NCBI RefSeq assembly: GCF_025822765.1
Contig: NZ_JACKUK010000028.1
Span: forward strand, 1 to 64,000
Source: Mycobacterium barrassiae
GTDB lineage: Bacteria; Actinomycetota; Actinomycetes; Mycobacteriales; Mycobacteriaceae
Direction of reading: 5' to 3'
Length of the DNA: 64,000 nt
A program made the translations under genes and the position numbers. Position 1 is the stretch's first letter, and every line of letters starts with the position of its first letter. Below, one piece after another: positions 55,686 through 64,000 of the stretch. The notes under the pieces are model-generated. The model had not been told where the DNA came from, searched no databases, and worked only from the letters and a program-made list of their open reading frames with translations.

Positions 55686-55686
55686 C

Positions 55687-58041
55687 CTACAGCACCTGCT
55701 CGGACGGCGGTGACGCTGCGCTCGTGTCCATCTCGGTGCCCGCGGGTGTCATCTCCGCCTCCAATGCCGCTACTGCGGAGTCGAATTCGGGCCGTACCCA
55801 GAATCCGGAATGCCCGCAGACTGGCGGATAGGTGCCGTCGGGCCGCACGGTGAGCGCCTCCACGTCGAGCAGGCGGAAGTCGATATCGACCAGAGCCTCG
55901 GCCATGGCGCGGTTCGCCTTGTCACTCACCCACGAACCGATCGGATCGGACAGCGCCCACAGGTTGATCCACCGAGATCGTTGTCGCACAGCGAGTCTCG
56001 GCAGCGCGCCGGTCCCGAAGTACGCCGGGAAGTTACGCGCGTACAGCCGGCGCAGCGGTGAACCGAAGGTCAGCAGCGCCACCCGTGCCCTGCTGTCGTC
56101 GTCGTACTGCAACAAGGTCGCCGCTGCAATGACGGTGCCCTGACTGTGGGCCGCGATCACCACCCGGGTGTCCGGCTCGGCGGACAGCACCCTGAGCCGG
56201 TCCAGCAGTTCCGGCACGGTCCGCTCGGCGTAACACGGCGGCGTGAGCGGATGGTTGGCGCGCGGCCAGAACGTGATGACGTCCCACAGCACGGCCACCA
56301 CCCGGCGCATCTGGCGGTCCCGATATGCCTGCACCGCAACGACAACCAGCCCAACCGCCAGGGACAGTGTGATGATCACGCTCGCCCTGGTGATCGTCGG
56401 TGAATAGCCCGGCAGCGCCTCGAACCCACCTCGTTCGGACACATACCAGGCCGTCAGCGCCGCGATCACCACGACGGCCACCAACGCCACACCACCGATC
56501 AACGTGACGCCCAAGTCGGTCAGCCCCGCGACCGCCCGCGACCGAGCGACCTGCCTCGCGCGCGCGTCGTTCTCGGCGGTACCCGGATAGTCGGCGAGCA
56601 CCGCGGGCAGTTCGGCCCTCGTCCTGCTTGGAAGAACCACCCACCACACCGCAAGGACCACCGCGATGATCACCACGATCATCACCCCGATCGTGACGGC
56701 CGCCCAGAGGTACGGCGGCGGGACGATCAAAGGGGATTCGGCGTTCAGCGCCTCGACCCTGTCCGCGAACGCCGCGGCGGTGTTCCCCAGCGTCGTCGCC
56801 CGCTTTCCGAGTGCGGCGTTGGCGGCCGCGGTGGAGATCACCGCGTCGCCGAGGACCTGCGCGGTCAACAAGCCGATACCGACGCTGAACGCACCGCCCA
56901 TGAGCCAGGCGATCAGCGCGACGAACGGCGCCGTCAGTCCGCGCAGCGTCGGGCGCCACGCGGGGTCGGCCGCCTTCGGTTGCCCACGCATCGACCATGC
57001 GGTGAACGCGAACAGCAGGACCAGCAGCGCCACGTGGACACCGAGCAGAACGTAGATCGCCCCGCGCAACCCCGGGAAGTGGGTGGGCGCTTTCGGATAC
57101 TCGACGTCGGCGATCGCCACCCACACCAGCGTTACGATCAACAGCCCCAACGAGATCCAGCGCAACAGCAGAAGCGGGCGCGTCAGCCTGTCGGCGCCGC
57201 TGCCGCCGCGGGCGGTCGCCCGGTTCCAGGCCGTGGCCAGCACCGCGATCGCGAGGATGAGGCCGTTGGCGACCAGCAGTGCCGTCCCGACCCCGGCAGG
57301 GGTCGTGCTCAGCGGCGCCGCGAGGGTCAGCGCGGCGACCCCGGCCGTCCACGCCATCACATGGCAGGCACGCAACCGCAGCACCGACGGATCGATGCAC
57401 CAGAACGTGTCCGATTCCAGCGGCACCTCGTCGGCCGACACCGCCGGATTCGGCGGCCTGCCAACCTCTCTCGTGTTTTCCTTACCGAGCCGCCACAACG
57501 CGATGATCACCAGGACCAGCGGCACCGCGCTCAGCGCCACCTGCGTCCCGCGCGGCATCGTCGCGAGCCACGAAATCGGGCCCCACTGCGCCGCGCACTG
57601 CGGTAGGGCGACGCACTGCCACACCGTCACGTCCATGACCGCGACGGCGGTCGCCAGCATCAACGTCAGGGTGAACGACAGCGCGATCAACCTCAGCAGC
57701 GCCACCGCGATCGACGCGGCGCGGCGCTGCCCGGCGACGGGCGGCAGCATCCAATGCGCGAGGTTGATGAAGATGAACGGCAGGAACAGCAGCCACACCG
57801 CTCGGCTCGCCCGTCCGGAGGTCAGTCCGCCCCACGAATACGCCTCGACCACGCGGTGCCATGCCGATCCGCCCTCGGTGCGCTGGGCGTCGTCGATCCA
57901 CGGCTGTCTGCGGTAGAACCCGGCCGACTTGTCGCCGGCCCGCTGGTCGAGGAATTCGGCGGGGCAGCCCAGCAGGGCCTCCGGCGGTGTTCCGGATACG
58001 CCGTGCACCCGGAGTTCGACGACGGTGCCGCCCTCGGCCAT
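55687..58041 (-). CDS. Large membrane protein resembling an alpha/beta hydrolase interrupted by a transmembrane block
   Basis: This 784-residue protein opens with VVELRVHGVSGTPPEALLG, reminiscent of the first strand and oxyanion HG turn of an alpha/beta hydrolase. About ten hydrophobic helices follow (residues 80-580). The nucleophile-elbow-like VVIAAHSQGTVIAAATLL then appears near residue 645, followed by an acidic/His region (ICGHSGFWVR). No homologous family name is known to me. It is presumably an envelope lipase/esterase-like enzyme or a lipid-handling membrane protein. It is divergent from the zinc dehydrogenase gene. Confidence 0.7.
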   Translation of the reverse strand: MAEGGTVVELRVHGVSGTPPEALLGCPAEFLDQRAGDKSAGFYRRQPWIDDAQRTEGGSAWHRVVEAYSWGGLTSGRASRAVWLLFLPFIFINLAHWMLPPVAGQRRAASIAVALLRLIALSFTLTLMLATAVAVMDVTVWQCVALPQCAAQWGPISWLATMPRGTQVALSAVPLVLVIIALWRLGKENTREVGRPPNPAVSADEVPLESDTFWCIDPSVLRLRACHVMAWTAGVAALTLAAPLSTTPAGVGTALLVANGLILAIAVLATAWNRATARGGSGADRLTRPLLLLRWISLGLLIVTLVWVAIADVEYPKAPTHFPGLRGAIYVLLGVHVALLVLLFAFTAWSMRGQPKAADPAWRPTLRGLTAPFVALIAWLMGGAFSVGIGLLTAQVLGDAVISTAAANAALGKRATTLGNTAAAFADRVEALNAESPLIVPPPYLWAAVTIGVMIVVIIAVVLAVWWVVLPSRTRAELPAVLADYPGTAENDARARQVARSRAVAGLTDLGVTLIGGVALVAVVVIAALTAWYVSERGGFEALPGYSPTITRASVIITLSLAVGLVVVAVQAYRDRQMRRVVAVLWDVITFWPRANHPLTPPCYAERTVPELLDRLRVLSAEPDTRVVIAAHSQGTVIAAATLLQYDDDSRARVALLTFGSPLRRLYARNFPAYFGTGALPRLAVRQRSRWINLWALSDPIGSWVSDKANRAMAEALVDIDFRLLDVEALTVRPDGTYPPVCGHSGFWVRPEFDSAVAALEAEMTPAGTEMDTSAASPPSEQVL

Positions 58042-58120
58042 CTCTCAATGGTGGCGCGAGGTTTGGCAGATGTTCCAGCGGGCACGCCACAGGAGGCTCA
58101 TCAATCTCCAGGAGGATGCG

Positions 58121-59299
58121 ATGCGAGCAGTTACGTGGCAGGGGCGGCGGAAGGTTTCCGTCGACACTGTGCCCGATCCGGTGATCAAGGAACCCAACGA
58201 CGCGATCATCCGGGTGACGAGCACGAACATCTGCGGGTCCGATCTGCACCTCTACGAGGTGCTCGGCGCGTTCATGAATCCCGGCGACATCCTCGGACAC
58301 GAGGCGATGGGCGTGGTCGAAGAAGTCGGCCGCGACGTCGACAACCTCGCCGTCGGCGACCGCATCGTGATCCCGTTCAACATCAGCTGCGGGCAGTGCT
58401 TCATGTGCGATCACGGCCTACAGAGCCAGTGCGAGACGACTCAGAATCGCGACCAGGGCACGGGTGCGGCACTGTTCGGGTATTCGAAGCTCTACGGCGA
58501 GGTCGCCGGCGGGCAGGCCGAATACCTGCGAGTGCCGCAAGCGCAGTACACCCACATCAAGGTGCCCGACGACGCACCCGACGAACGCTATGTCTATCTC
58601 TCCGATGTGCTGCCCACCGCGTGGCAGGCGGTCGAGTACGCCGACGTGCCCGACGGCGGCACGCTCGTGGTGCTCGGCCTGGGTCCGATCGGTGCGATGG
58701 CCTGCCGCATCGCGGCGCACCGCAAGAAGGCGACGGTGATCGGTGTCGATCTGGTCCCCGAGCGGTTGGACCGCGTCCGCCAGTACTGCTCGGAGGTCGT
58801 CGACCTCCGCCGCGAGGACGCCGAAGAGGTGGTGCAGAGCTACACCGAGGGCCGTGGTGCCGACGCGGTCATCGACGCCGTCGGCATGGAGGCGCACGGC
58901 TCGCCGGTGGCCGAGGCCGCGCAGACCGCCAGCGGTTTTCTGCCGTCGCCGGTGGGTCGCGTCGTGATGAAGCACGCCGGGGTGGATCGCCTCGCCGCGT
59001 TCAACATGGCGATCGCGCTGGTGCGCCGGGGCGGCACCATCTCGCTGTCCGGGGTTTACGGCGGCGCCGCAAGCCCGGTCAACCTGATGACGTTGTTCGA
59101 CAAGCAGATTCAGCTGCGCATGGGACAGGCCAATGTCAAGAAGTGGATCCCGGACATCATGCCGCTGCTCACCGACGACGATCCGCTCGGCGTTGAGCAG
59201 TTCGCCACGCACCGGCTTCCGCTCTCGGCCGCGCCCGACGCCTACGAGACATTCCAGAAGAAGGAGGACGGCATGGTCAAGGTGGTCCTGACACCCTGA
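58121..59299 (+). CDS. Zinc-dependent alcohol dehydrogenase (formaldehyde-dehydrogenase-like)
   Basis: This 392-residue MDR-family dehydrogenase has its catalytic zinc residues in TNICGSDLHLYE and GHEAMGVVEEVG. The structural zinc is bound by C-x2-C-x2-C-x7-C (CGQCFMCDHGLQSQC). The NAD fold is LVVLGLGPIGAMACRIA. The long insertion before the C terminus is like that of glutathione-independent formaldehyde dehydrogenases. GGAGGATGCG lies before ATG 58121. The next gene starts on the last base of its stop codon, so both products are coupled. Confidence 0.85.
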   Translation: MRAVTWQGRRKVSVDTVPDPVIKEPNDAIIRVTSTNICGSDLHLYEVLGAFMNPGDILGHEAMGVVEEVGRDVDNLAVGDRIVIPFNISCGQCFMCDHGLQSQCETTQNRDQGTGAALFGYSKLYGEVAGGQAEYLRVPQAQYTHIKVPDDAPDERYVYLSDVLPTAWQAVEYADVPDGGTLVVLGLGPIGAMACRIAAHRKKATVIGVDLVPERLDRVRQYCSEVVDLRREDAEEVVQSYTEGRGADAVIDAVGMEAHGSPVAEAAQTASGFLPSPVGRVVMKHAGVDRLAAFNMAIALVRRGGTISLSGVYGGAASPVNLMTLFDKQIQLRMGQANVKKWIPDIMPLLTDDDPLGVEQFATHRLPLSAAPDAYETFQKKEDGMVKVVLTP

Positions 59300-60759
59300 T
59301 GGACCAATCCGAGGCGCCGATACTGGACGGCCTGGTCGACTATCGGCGAAGCAACCGCTACGGATACACGCCACCCGGCCACCGGCAGGGACGCGGTGTT
59401 GATGACCGCGTGCTGGCTGTCCTCGGCGACCAGCCGTTCGCCAACGATGTCTTGGTCAGCGGCGGTCTCGACGACCGCCGGATGCGCAACGAGTACCTCA
59501 AGCGCGCGGAGGCTCTGATGGCGGAGGCCGTCGGCGCAGACATCGCGTGGTTCTCCACCTGCGGCAGTTCACTTTCTGTGAAGGCCGCAATGATGGCAGT
59601 CGCCGGCGGGGATGGCGGATTGCTCGTTCCGCGCGACAGCCACAAGTCGATCGTGGCCGGGCTGATCTTCTCCGGCGTTCAGCCGTATTGGGTCACACCT
59701 CGCTGGGACGCCGAGCGGCACTTCTCCCATCCGCCGTCGGCCCAGGATTTCGCGGACGCGTGGGACCGCCACCCGGACGCGGCAGGGGCGCTGGTTGTCA
59801 GTCCGAGTCCGTACGGCACCTGCACCGACCTGGAAGGCATCGCGCAGGTATGCCACGACCGCGACAAACGACTCATCGTCGACGAGGCGTGGGGCGCCCA
59901 TCTGCCCTTCCATGAGGACCTGCCTACGTGGGCGATGGACGCTGGTGCCGACGTCTGCGTCGTCAGCGTGCACAAAATGGGCGCCGGATTCGAACAGGGG
60001 TCGGTCTTCCACCTGCAGGGCGACCTGGTCGACAAGGACCGCCTGTCAGCATGTGCCGACCTGCTGATGACGACGAGTCCGAATGCGATGGTGTACGCCG
60101 GGATCGACGGATGGCGCCGCCACATGGTCGACAGCGGCCGCGAATTACTCGGGGCTGCACTGGAACTCGTCCATGGATTACGCGCCGACATCGAGTTGAT
60201 CCCCGATATCGAGGTGCTCGACGACGAGCTGCTCGGGGTCGAGGCCTCCCACGACCTCGACCGATTGCAGATCCTGATGGACGTCTCGGCCACCGGGGTG
60301 TCGGGCTATCAGACGGCCGACTGGTTGCGGCAGAACCGGCACATCGACCTCGGGATGAGCGACCACCGCCGCGTGCTGGCGACCATGTCGTTCGCCGATG
60401 ACAAGGCCACCGCGGAGCGGTTGCTCGACTCCTTGTGGGCGTGGCGGAAGGCCGCCAACGAATTCGAACCGTCTGCGCCGATCCGGCTGCCGTCGCCGTC
60501 GGAGATTCAGCTGGAGACCGTGCAGTCTCCGCGCGACGCCTTCTTCGGACGTGTCGAGGAGGTCCCGGCCGCCGAGGCGTGCGGTCGCATCTCGGCCGAG
60601 CAGATCACCCCGTATCCGCCGGGCATACCGGCCGTCGTCCCCGGTGAGCGCCTCAACGACGCGGTGATCGACTACCTGCGCGACGGGCTGAAAGCCGGGA
60701 TGAACGTCCCCGACGCGGCCGATACCTCACTGCAGACTTTTCGCGTCTCCGGTAGGTGA
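59299..60759 (+). CDS. Orn/Lys/Arg decarboxylase-family PLP enzyme
   Basis: This 486-residue fold-type I PLP enzyme has FSTCGSSLSVKAAMMAVAGG for the phosphate-binding region and LIVDEAWGAHLPFHEDLP with the PLP-ring aspartate. The Schiff-base lysine is in VSVHKMGAGFEQGS. A C-terminal QITPYPPGIPAVVPGERL is typical of the Orn/Lys/Arg decarboxylase C domain. It decarboxylates a basic amino acid or carries out a related reaction. It is fused translationally (1-bp overlap) to the zinc dehydrogenase, suggesting sequential use of an amine or aldehyde; this is inference. Confidence 0.8.
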   Translation: MDQSEAPILDGLVDYRRSNRYGYTPPGHRQGRGVDDRVLAVLGDQPFANDVLVSGGLDDRRMRNEYLKRAEALMAEAVGADIAWFSTCGSSLSVKAAMMAVAGGDGGLLVPRDSHKSIVAGLIFSGVQPYWVTPRWDAERHFSHPPSAQDFADAWDRHPDAAGALVVSPSPYGTCTDLEGIAQVCHDRDKRLIVDEAWGAHLPFHEDLPTWAMDAGADVCVVSVHKMGAGFEQGSVFHLQGDLVDKDRLSACADLLMTTSPNAMVYAGIDGWRRHMVDSGRELLGAALELVHGLRADIELIPDIEVLDDELLGVEASHDLDRLQILMDVSATGVSGYQTADWLRQNRHIDLGMSDHRRVLATMSFADDKATAERLLDSLWAWRKAANEFEPSAPIRLPSPSEIQLETVQSPRDAFFGRVEEVPAAEACGRISAEQITPYPPGIPAVVPGERLNDAVIDYLRDGLKAGMNVPDAADTSLQTFRVSGR

Positions 60760-60781
60760 TACCCCTGGTTTCAGTACACGG

Positions 60782-60807
60782 AGTTTTGGCAACATTACCG
60801 ACGGGTA
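60782..60807 (+). promoter_or_regulatory. SigF-like promoter before the cupredoxin/membrane operon
   Basis: AGTTT (60782-60786) and GGGTA (60803-60807) are 16 bp apart, one mismatch from the SigF consensus GGTTT-N15-17-GGGTA. It lies 31 bp before the first gene of the four-gene operon. Confidence 0.4.
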
Positions 60808-60838
60808 AGTTCCTTTCGGCTGGCACTCGACGGGTGGG

Positions 60839-62671
60839 ATGACAATGGAGTTCCTTGCTCAGGGCGACGAGGGCGGTGGCGCCGCACTCAACGAGATCAT
60901 CGGTTTGACGGTCGCCGCCGGGATCGTCGCGGCGATTCTGCTGTGGGTGGGCTGGATGCACCGCAATCACAAGATTTCGTGGCTGGCGGGCCTGGCCGAG
61001 TGGTCGGGACGAAGGTTCAAACGGCCGTCGTGGGTGGCGCTGCCGATCGCACTGTTCATCGCGTCCATCATCTGCGCACTGTTCGGCTTCATCTGGGACG
61101 TCAGCCTGCACATCGGCAACGGCCGCGACGACGGCGCGCTAGCCAACCCGGCGCACTACTTCATCCTCATCGGTCTGTTCGGCATCTTCGTGGCCGGGTG
61201 CACGGCCGTGGTCCTGCCCAGAGGCGAGGCCGAACGGCCCGGTCCGGCAGCCGTCCGCATCACCGACGACTGGTACGCACCGGTCGGCGGCCTCGTGATG
61301 GCCGGCTGCGGCCTGTACGCGCTCATGGGCTTTCCGCTTGACGACGTGTGGCATCGCATCTTCGGTCAGGACGTCACGCTGTGGGGTCCGACCCACTTGA
61401 TGATGATCGGCGGTGCCGGCTTCTCCACGCTCGCCGCGCTGTACCTCGAATACGAGGGCCGCAAGGTCAGGACCGACGACACCCCGCCGGATGGCATCGG
61501 CCTCAAGTTCGTCCAGTACCTCGCATTCGCCGGCGTGCTGATCGGCGCTTCGGTGTATCAGATCGAATTCGACTTCGGCGTGCCGCAGTTCCGGCAGGTG
61601 TTCGAGCCGATGCTGATCGCCGCGGCGGCCGCGCTGGCCCTCGTCGCAGCGCGGATCTTCATGGGCCGCGGCGCGGCACTCATCGCCGCGGTGGTGGCCA
61701 TCGGTCTGCGGGGGATCGTCGCATTCCTCGTCGCTCCCGTACTGGACGCGCCGGTCAACTGGTTCCCCCTCTACCTCGGACCCGCCATCGTCGTCGAGTT
61801 GGTGGCGCTGACTCCACTGCTGAAGCGCCCCATCGTTTTTGGGCTGGTCGCCGGCCTCGGAGTCGGCACCGTGGGAGTGTGGCTGGAGTCGTTGTGGATC
61901 GACGCCGTCTACCACCTACCATGGCCGACGAGCATCTGGCCGGAAGCACTGGCTATGTCGGCTCCGGTTGCGACGCTCACCGGCGCATGCGGCGCGATGA
62001 TCGGGATGGTGCTGACGGCGCAGCGCTTGCCCAGCCGTGCCATCGGCGTCGGCCTTGTCGCGCTGACGGTGTTGGCGATCGGCGCGGCGGCCGCCAACGG
62101 CCTGCGCTACGAGGTTCCCGAAAGTGCCACGGCCACCATCACTCTCACCGATGTACCCAGCAGCGACGGTCAACGTCACGCGACAGCCGATGTGCAGATC
62201 ACTCCGGCCAACCTGATCAGCGACGATCCGAATTGGGTGGCGGTGCTCGGCTGGCAGGGTGGCCTGCAATATGAACGCGGGATCTTCATCGACCGCCTCG
62301 AAAACGTGGGCCCGGGACACTTCCGGTCGACCGAGCCGATGCCGGTGTCCGGTACGTGGAAGACGCTGCTGCGGGTGCACGACGGCAAAACTCTGGCCGC
62401 GGTGCCGATCTATCTGGCCGGCGATCCCGGCATCGGCGCAGAGGAGGTGCCTGCCGAGGCATCGACAACCCGCCCGTTCGTCGCGGAGATCACCATCCTT
62501 CAGCGTGAGCGCAGCCCCGACATCCCGGCGTCGCTGTGGCTCATCGGCTGTCTGGTGGTGCTGGTCTGCAGCCTGCTGATGATCGGCGGAATCACTTGGG
62601 GAGCGGGGCGTATCAACAACAGTGAGCCGCACGCCAGCGACGCCAAGCTGGAACCGACCGCGCAGGCATGA
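60839..62671 (+). CDS. Polytopic membrane protein with repeated His/Asp motif and C-terminal extracytoplasmic domain
   Basis: This 610-residue protein has about eleven hydrophobic helices, then a globular part (about residues 425-560) and a final helix. A motif recurs: IWDVSLHIGNGRDD with NPAHYFILIG, and LDDVWHRIFGQDV with GPTHLMMIGG. Both have D, H, then G-D, then P-x-H inside the next helix, as expected of an internal duplication that builds a metal- or heme-binding site. The start may be ATG 60839 or 60845. No family name is known to me. It is the first gene of an operon with a cupredoxin-like lipoprotein; copper or heme handling is inferred. Confidence 0.7.
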   Translation: MTMEFLAQGDEGGGAALNEIIGLTVAAGIVAAILLWVGWMHRNHKISWLAGLAEWSGRRFKRPSWVALPIALFIASIICALFGFIWDVSLHIGNGRDDGALANPAHYFILIGLFGIFVAGCTAVVLPRGEAERPGPAAVRITDDWYAPVGGLVMAGCGLYALMGFPLDDVWHRIFGQDVTLWGPTHLMMIGGAGFSTLAALYLEYEGRKVRTDDTPPDGIGLKFVQYLAFAGVLIGASVYQIEFDFGVPQFRQVFEPMLIAAAAALALVAARIFMGRGAALIAAVVAIGLRGIVAFLVAPVLDAPVNWFPLYLGPAIVVELVALTPLLKRPIVFGLVAGLGVGTVGVWLESLWIDAVYHLPWPTSIWPEALAMSAPVATLTGACGAMIGMVLTAQRLPSRAIGVGLVALTVLAIGAAAANGLRYEVPESATATITLTDVPSSDGQRHATADVQITPANLISDDPNWVAVLGWQGGLQYERGIFIDRLENVGPGHFRSTEPMPVSGTWKTLLRVHDGKTLAAVPIYLAGDPGIGAEEVPAEASTTRPFVAEITILQRERSPDIPASLWLIGCLVVLVCSLLMIGGITWGAGRINNSEPHASDAKLEPTAQA

Positions 62672-62850
62672 CAACCGAACCGAGCGTCGTCATCCTCGCC
62701 GATCACTCGGTGTGGATCGCTGTGCCGGCCTTCGCCCCCGCCTTCGTCGTCGCCGGTGTCGTCATCTACATCGCGCTACGGAACCGGCGGAAGGGTGACA
62801 CACCTCGCGGCGACGGGACGGCCGCGGCAAGCGAAGATGGTGCACCGTGA
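62668..62850 (+). CDS. Small single-pass membrane protein
   Basis: This 60-residue protein has one hydrophobic helix (VWIAVPAFAPAFVVAGVVIY) followed by a basic turn (RNRRKG) and an acidic tail. It overlaps both neighbours by 4 bp and so belongs to the four-gene operon. It could be an assembly or stabilising subunit for the large membrane protein. No family is recognised. Confidence 0.7.
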   Translation: MTTEPSVVILADHSVWIAVPAFAPAFVVAGVVIYIALRNRRKGDTPRGDGTAAASEDGAP

Positions 62851-63263
62851 GGAAGACAACGATTCTCCCCGTGCTGATGACCGCCACGCTGCTCACCGCC
62901 GGCTGCGGCGGTAACGAGGGCCAGGAGTCCACGGAGGCCGGTCCGTCGGCGACGGCGGTCAACCCGTCGGAGATGGCCGATCAGCAGGCACCGCCCGCCC
63001 GCGTCGTCGTCAACGTGATGATCGAGGGCGGCAACGTGACTCCGGTCAACGAGCAGCTGGAGGCCTCGGTCGATCAGCCGATCATCCTCCGCGTCAACAG
63101 CGACGTCGCCGATGAGCTGCATGTGCACTCGAACCCCGAGCACACATTCAAGAACGAGCCGAAGCCGGGCCAGTCGTTCCAGTTCAGCGTGAACGTGCCC
63201 GGAAAGGTCGACGTGGAGTTGCACCAGCTGAAGAAAACGATCGCAACCATCACTGTGCAGTGA
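62847..63263 (+). CDS. Cupredoxin-like lipoprotein
   Basis: This 138-residue protein has a lipoprotein signal peptide with lipobox LTAGC (C20) and a Thr/Ser-rich linker. The beta-sandwich domain resembles the cupredoxin-like EfeO/NosZ-type fold (PIILRVNSDVADELHVHSN, then GQSFQFSVNVPGKVDVELHQ). Four histidines (HVH, PEH, LHQ) could bind a metal, but no cysteine or methionine ligand pair is present, so it is not a classical blue copper protein. It is coupled by 4-bp overlaps to both neighbours. Confidence 0.78.
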   Translation: MRKTTILPVLMTATLLTAGCGGNEGQESTEAGPSATAVNPSEMADQQAPPARVVVNVMIEGGNVTPVNEQLEASVDQPIILRVNSDVADELHVHSNPEHTFKNEPKPGQSFQFSVNVPGKVDVELHQLKKTIATITVQ

Positions 63264-64000
63264 ACGCGGACCGGTCGATCGCCGTACTCGCCCATGGCCT
63301 GGGCGGCTCGACCGACCTTCCGATCCCGTTTACATACGCGCTGATCGGCGCCGCCTGGGCACTCACGTTCACATTCGCCGTCGTCGCGCTGGCCTGGCGC
63401 ACACCGAAATTCGATCAGGACAAGCCCGGCCACGAACTGCCCGCCTCGGTGACCACGGTGGTCGACGCCCCCGCCACCCGCTGGACCGTCGGCCTCCTTG
63501 GCCTTGCTCTCGCGGTGTGGGTGGGTCTGGCCGCGTTCTTCGGCCCGCAGAACGCCGACAATCCGCTGCCCGGCGTGTTCTACGTGCTGCTGTGGGTCGG
63601 CCTGGTGGCAGCGTCGCTGCTGCTGGGACCGGTGTGGCGCGTCGTGTCGCCGGTGCGCACGGTGCACCGGCTGCTCGGCGGCAAGTCGCTGCGCGGCTAC
63701 CCGGAAGCGCTGGGTTACTGGCCCGCAGCCCTGGGCCTGTTCGCGTTCGTGTGGCTCGAGCTCGCCAGCCCCGATCCGGGATCGCTTGCCGCGATACGGC
63801 TTTGGCTGCTGATCTATCTGGCAGTCACCCTCGCGGGAGCGCTGTGCTGCGGTACACGGTGGTGCGCCCGCGCCGATCCGTTCGAGGTGTACAGCATCGT
63901 GGTGTCACGGCTGTCGGCGCTGCGGCGCAACCGCGACGGTCGAATCGCGATCGGCAATCCGTTCGACCATCTGCCGTCGCTGCCGGTGCGCCCAGGCGTC
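63260..64000 (+). CDS. Membrane protein, cut by the window end
   Basis: The frame is open from GTG 63260 to the last base (247 codons seen, no stop). It has about six hydrophobic helices. A short luminal cysteine pair is in AGALCCGTRWCARADPFEVY (three cysteines), and DPFEVYSIVVSRLS follows, before a soluble segment. It overlaps the lipoprotein gene by 4 bp and is the fourth member of the operon. The C-terminal part lies outside the window. No family name is known to me. Confidence 0.65.
   Translation, partial: MNADRSIAVLAHGLGGSTDLPIPFTYALIGAAWALTFTFAVVALAWRTPKFDQDKPGHELPASVTTVVDAPATRWTVGLLGLALAVWVGLAAFFGPQNADNPLPGVFYVLLWVGLVAASLLLGPVWRVVSPVRTVHRLLGGKSLRGYPEALGYWPAALGLFAFVWLELASPDPGSLAAIRLWLLIYLAVTLAGALCCGTRWCARADPFEVYSIVVSRLSALRRNRDGRIAIGNPFDHLPSLPVRPGV

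Noticed and set aside
57929-58120. Long N-terminal extension of the zinc dehydrogenase
   Set aside because: It overlaps the start of the divergent membrane protein, and the strong ribosome binding site points to ATG 58121.

Overview
The window looks like a piece of a fast-growing mycobacterium (Mycolicibacterium-type) chromosome. The DNA is GC-rich and genes are tightly packed, with many 4-bp start/stop overlaps and several leaderless-type promoters. The content is mycobacterial: ethA/ethR, a DinB3-like polymerase, F420-type oxidoreductases, Dps1, cyp138 with its TetR, and TIGR03086-type proteins. From memory, gene order resembles M. tuberculosis Rv3854c-Rv3859c on the left and Rv0135c-Rv0142 in the middle. 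These locus comparisons were not computed.

Layout. 0-0.1 kb: probable edge of an IS481-like element. 0.2-8 kb: a cyclase/ATPase protein, rraA, divergent ethA-ethR with a tandem operator, dinB3 with an SOS-like box on its start codon, and a PHP-domain protein. 8-14 kb: arsR-sulP, a potassium-handling pair (RCK protein and K+/H+ antiporter) and an F420-dependent oxidoreductase. 14.5-21 kb: glutamate synthase gltB-gltD with a terminator. 21-25.6 kb: a CPH-type copper ATPase with a CsoR-like palindrome, a thioesterase, a bicupin and dps with a SigF-type promoter. 25.7-41 kb: alkA-like and DUF427 genes, oxidoreductases, an enoyl-CoA hydratase, an LCMT-type methyltransferase, an amidohydrolase, a shortened ECF sigma factor, an SDR, a large LuxR regulator, an epimerase/NTF2 operon behind a KstR-type box, msrB-msrA, and cyp138 divergent from a TetR across a double operator.

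41-48 kb: a second TetR, a methyltransferase, and a catabolic island for benzoate through the aerobic benzoyl-CoA (box) route: CoA ligase, boxC and boxB in one operon, facing a PaaX-type regulator. The island is visibly less GC-rich than its surroundings and lacks boxA and a semialdehyde dehydrogenase. 48-51.4 kb: an operon for a glycosyltransferase, a methyltransferase and an alpha/alpha-toroid protein. Its promoter carries the same 12-bp core palindrome as the TetR gene 10 kb away, suggesting one regulator for both. 51.4-54.3 kb: small flavin/F420 proteins, conserved hypotheticals and a small secreted protein. 54.3-61 kb: an acyl-CoA dehydrogenase, a large membrane protein that looks like an alpha/beta hydrolase split by a transmembrane block, and a zinc alcohol dehydrogenase coupled to a PLP decarboxylase-fold enzyme. 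60.8-64 kb: a translationally coupled four-gene operon of membrane proteins and a cupredoxin-like lipoprotein, cut by the window edge. I consider this the least understood system here.
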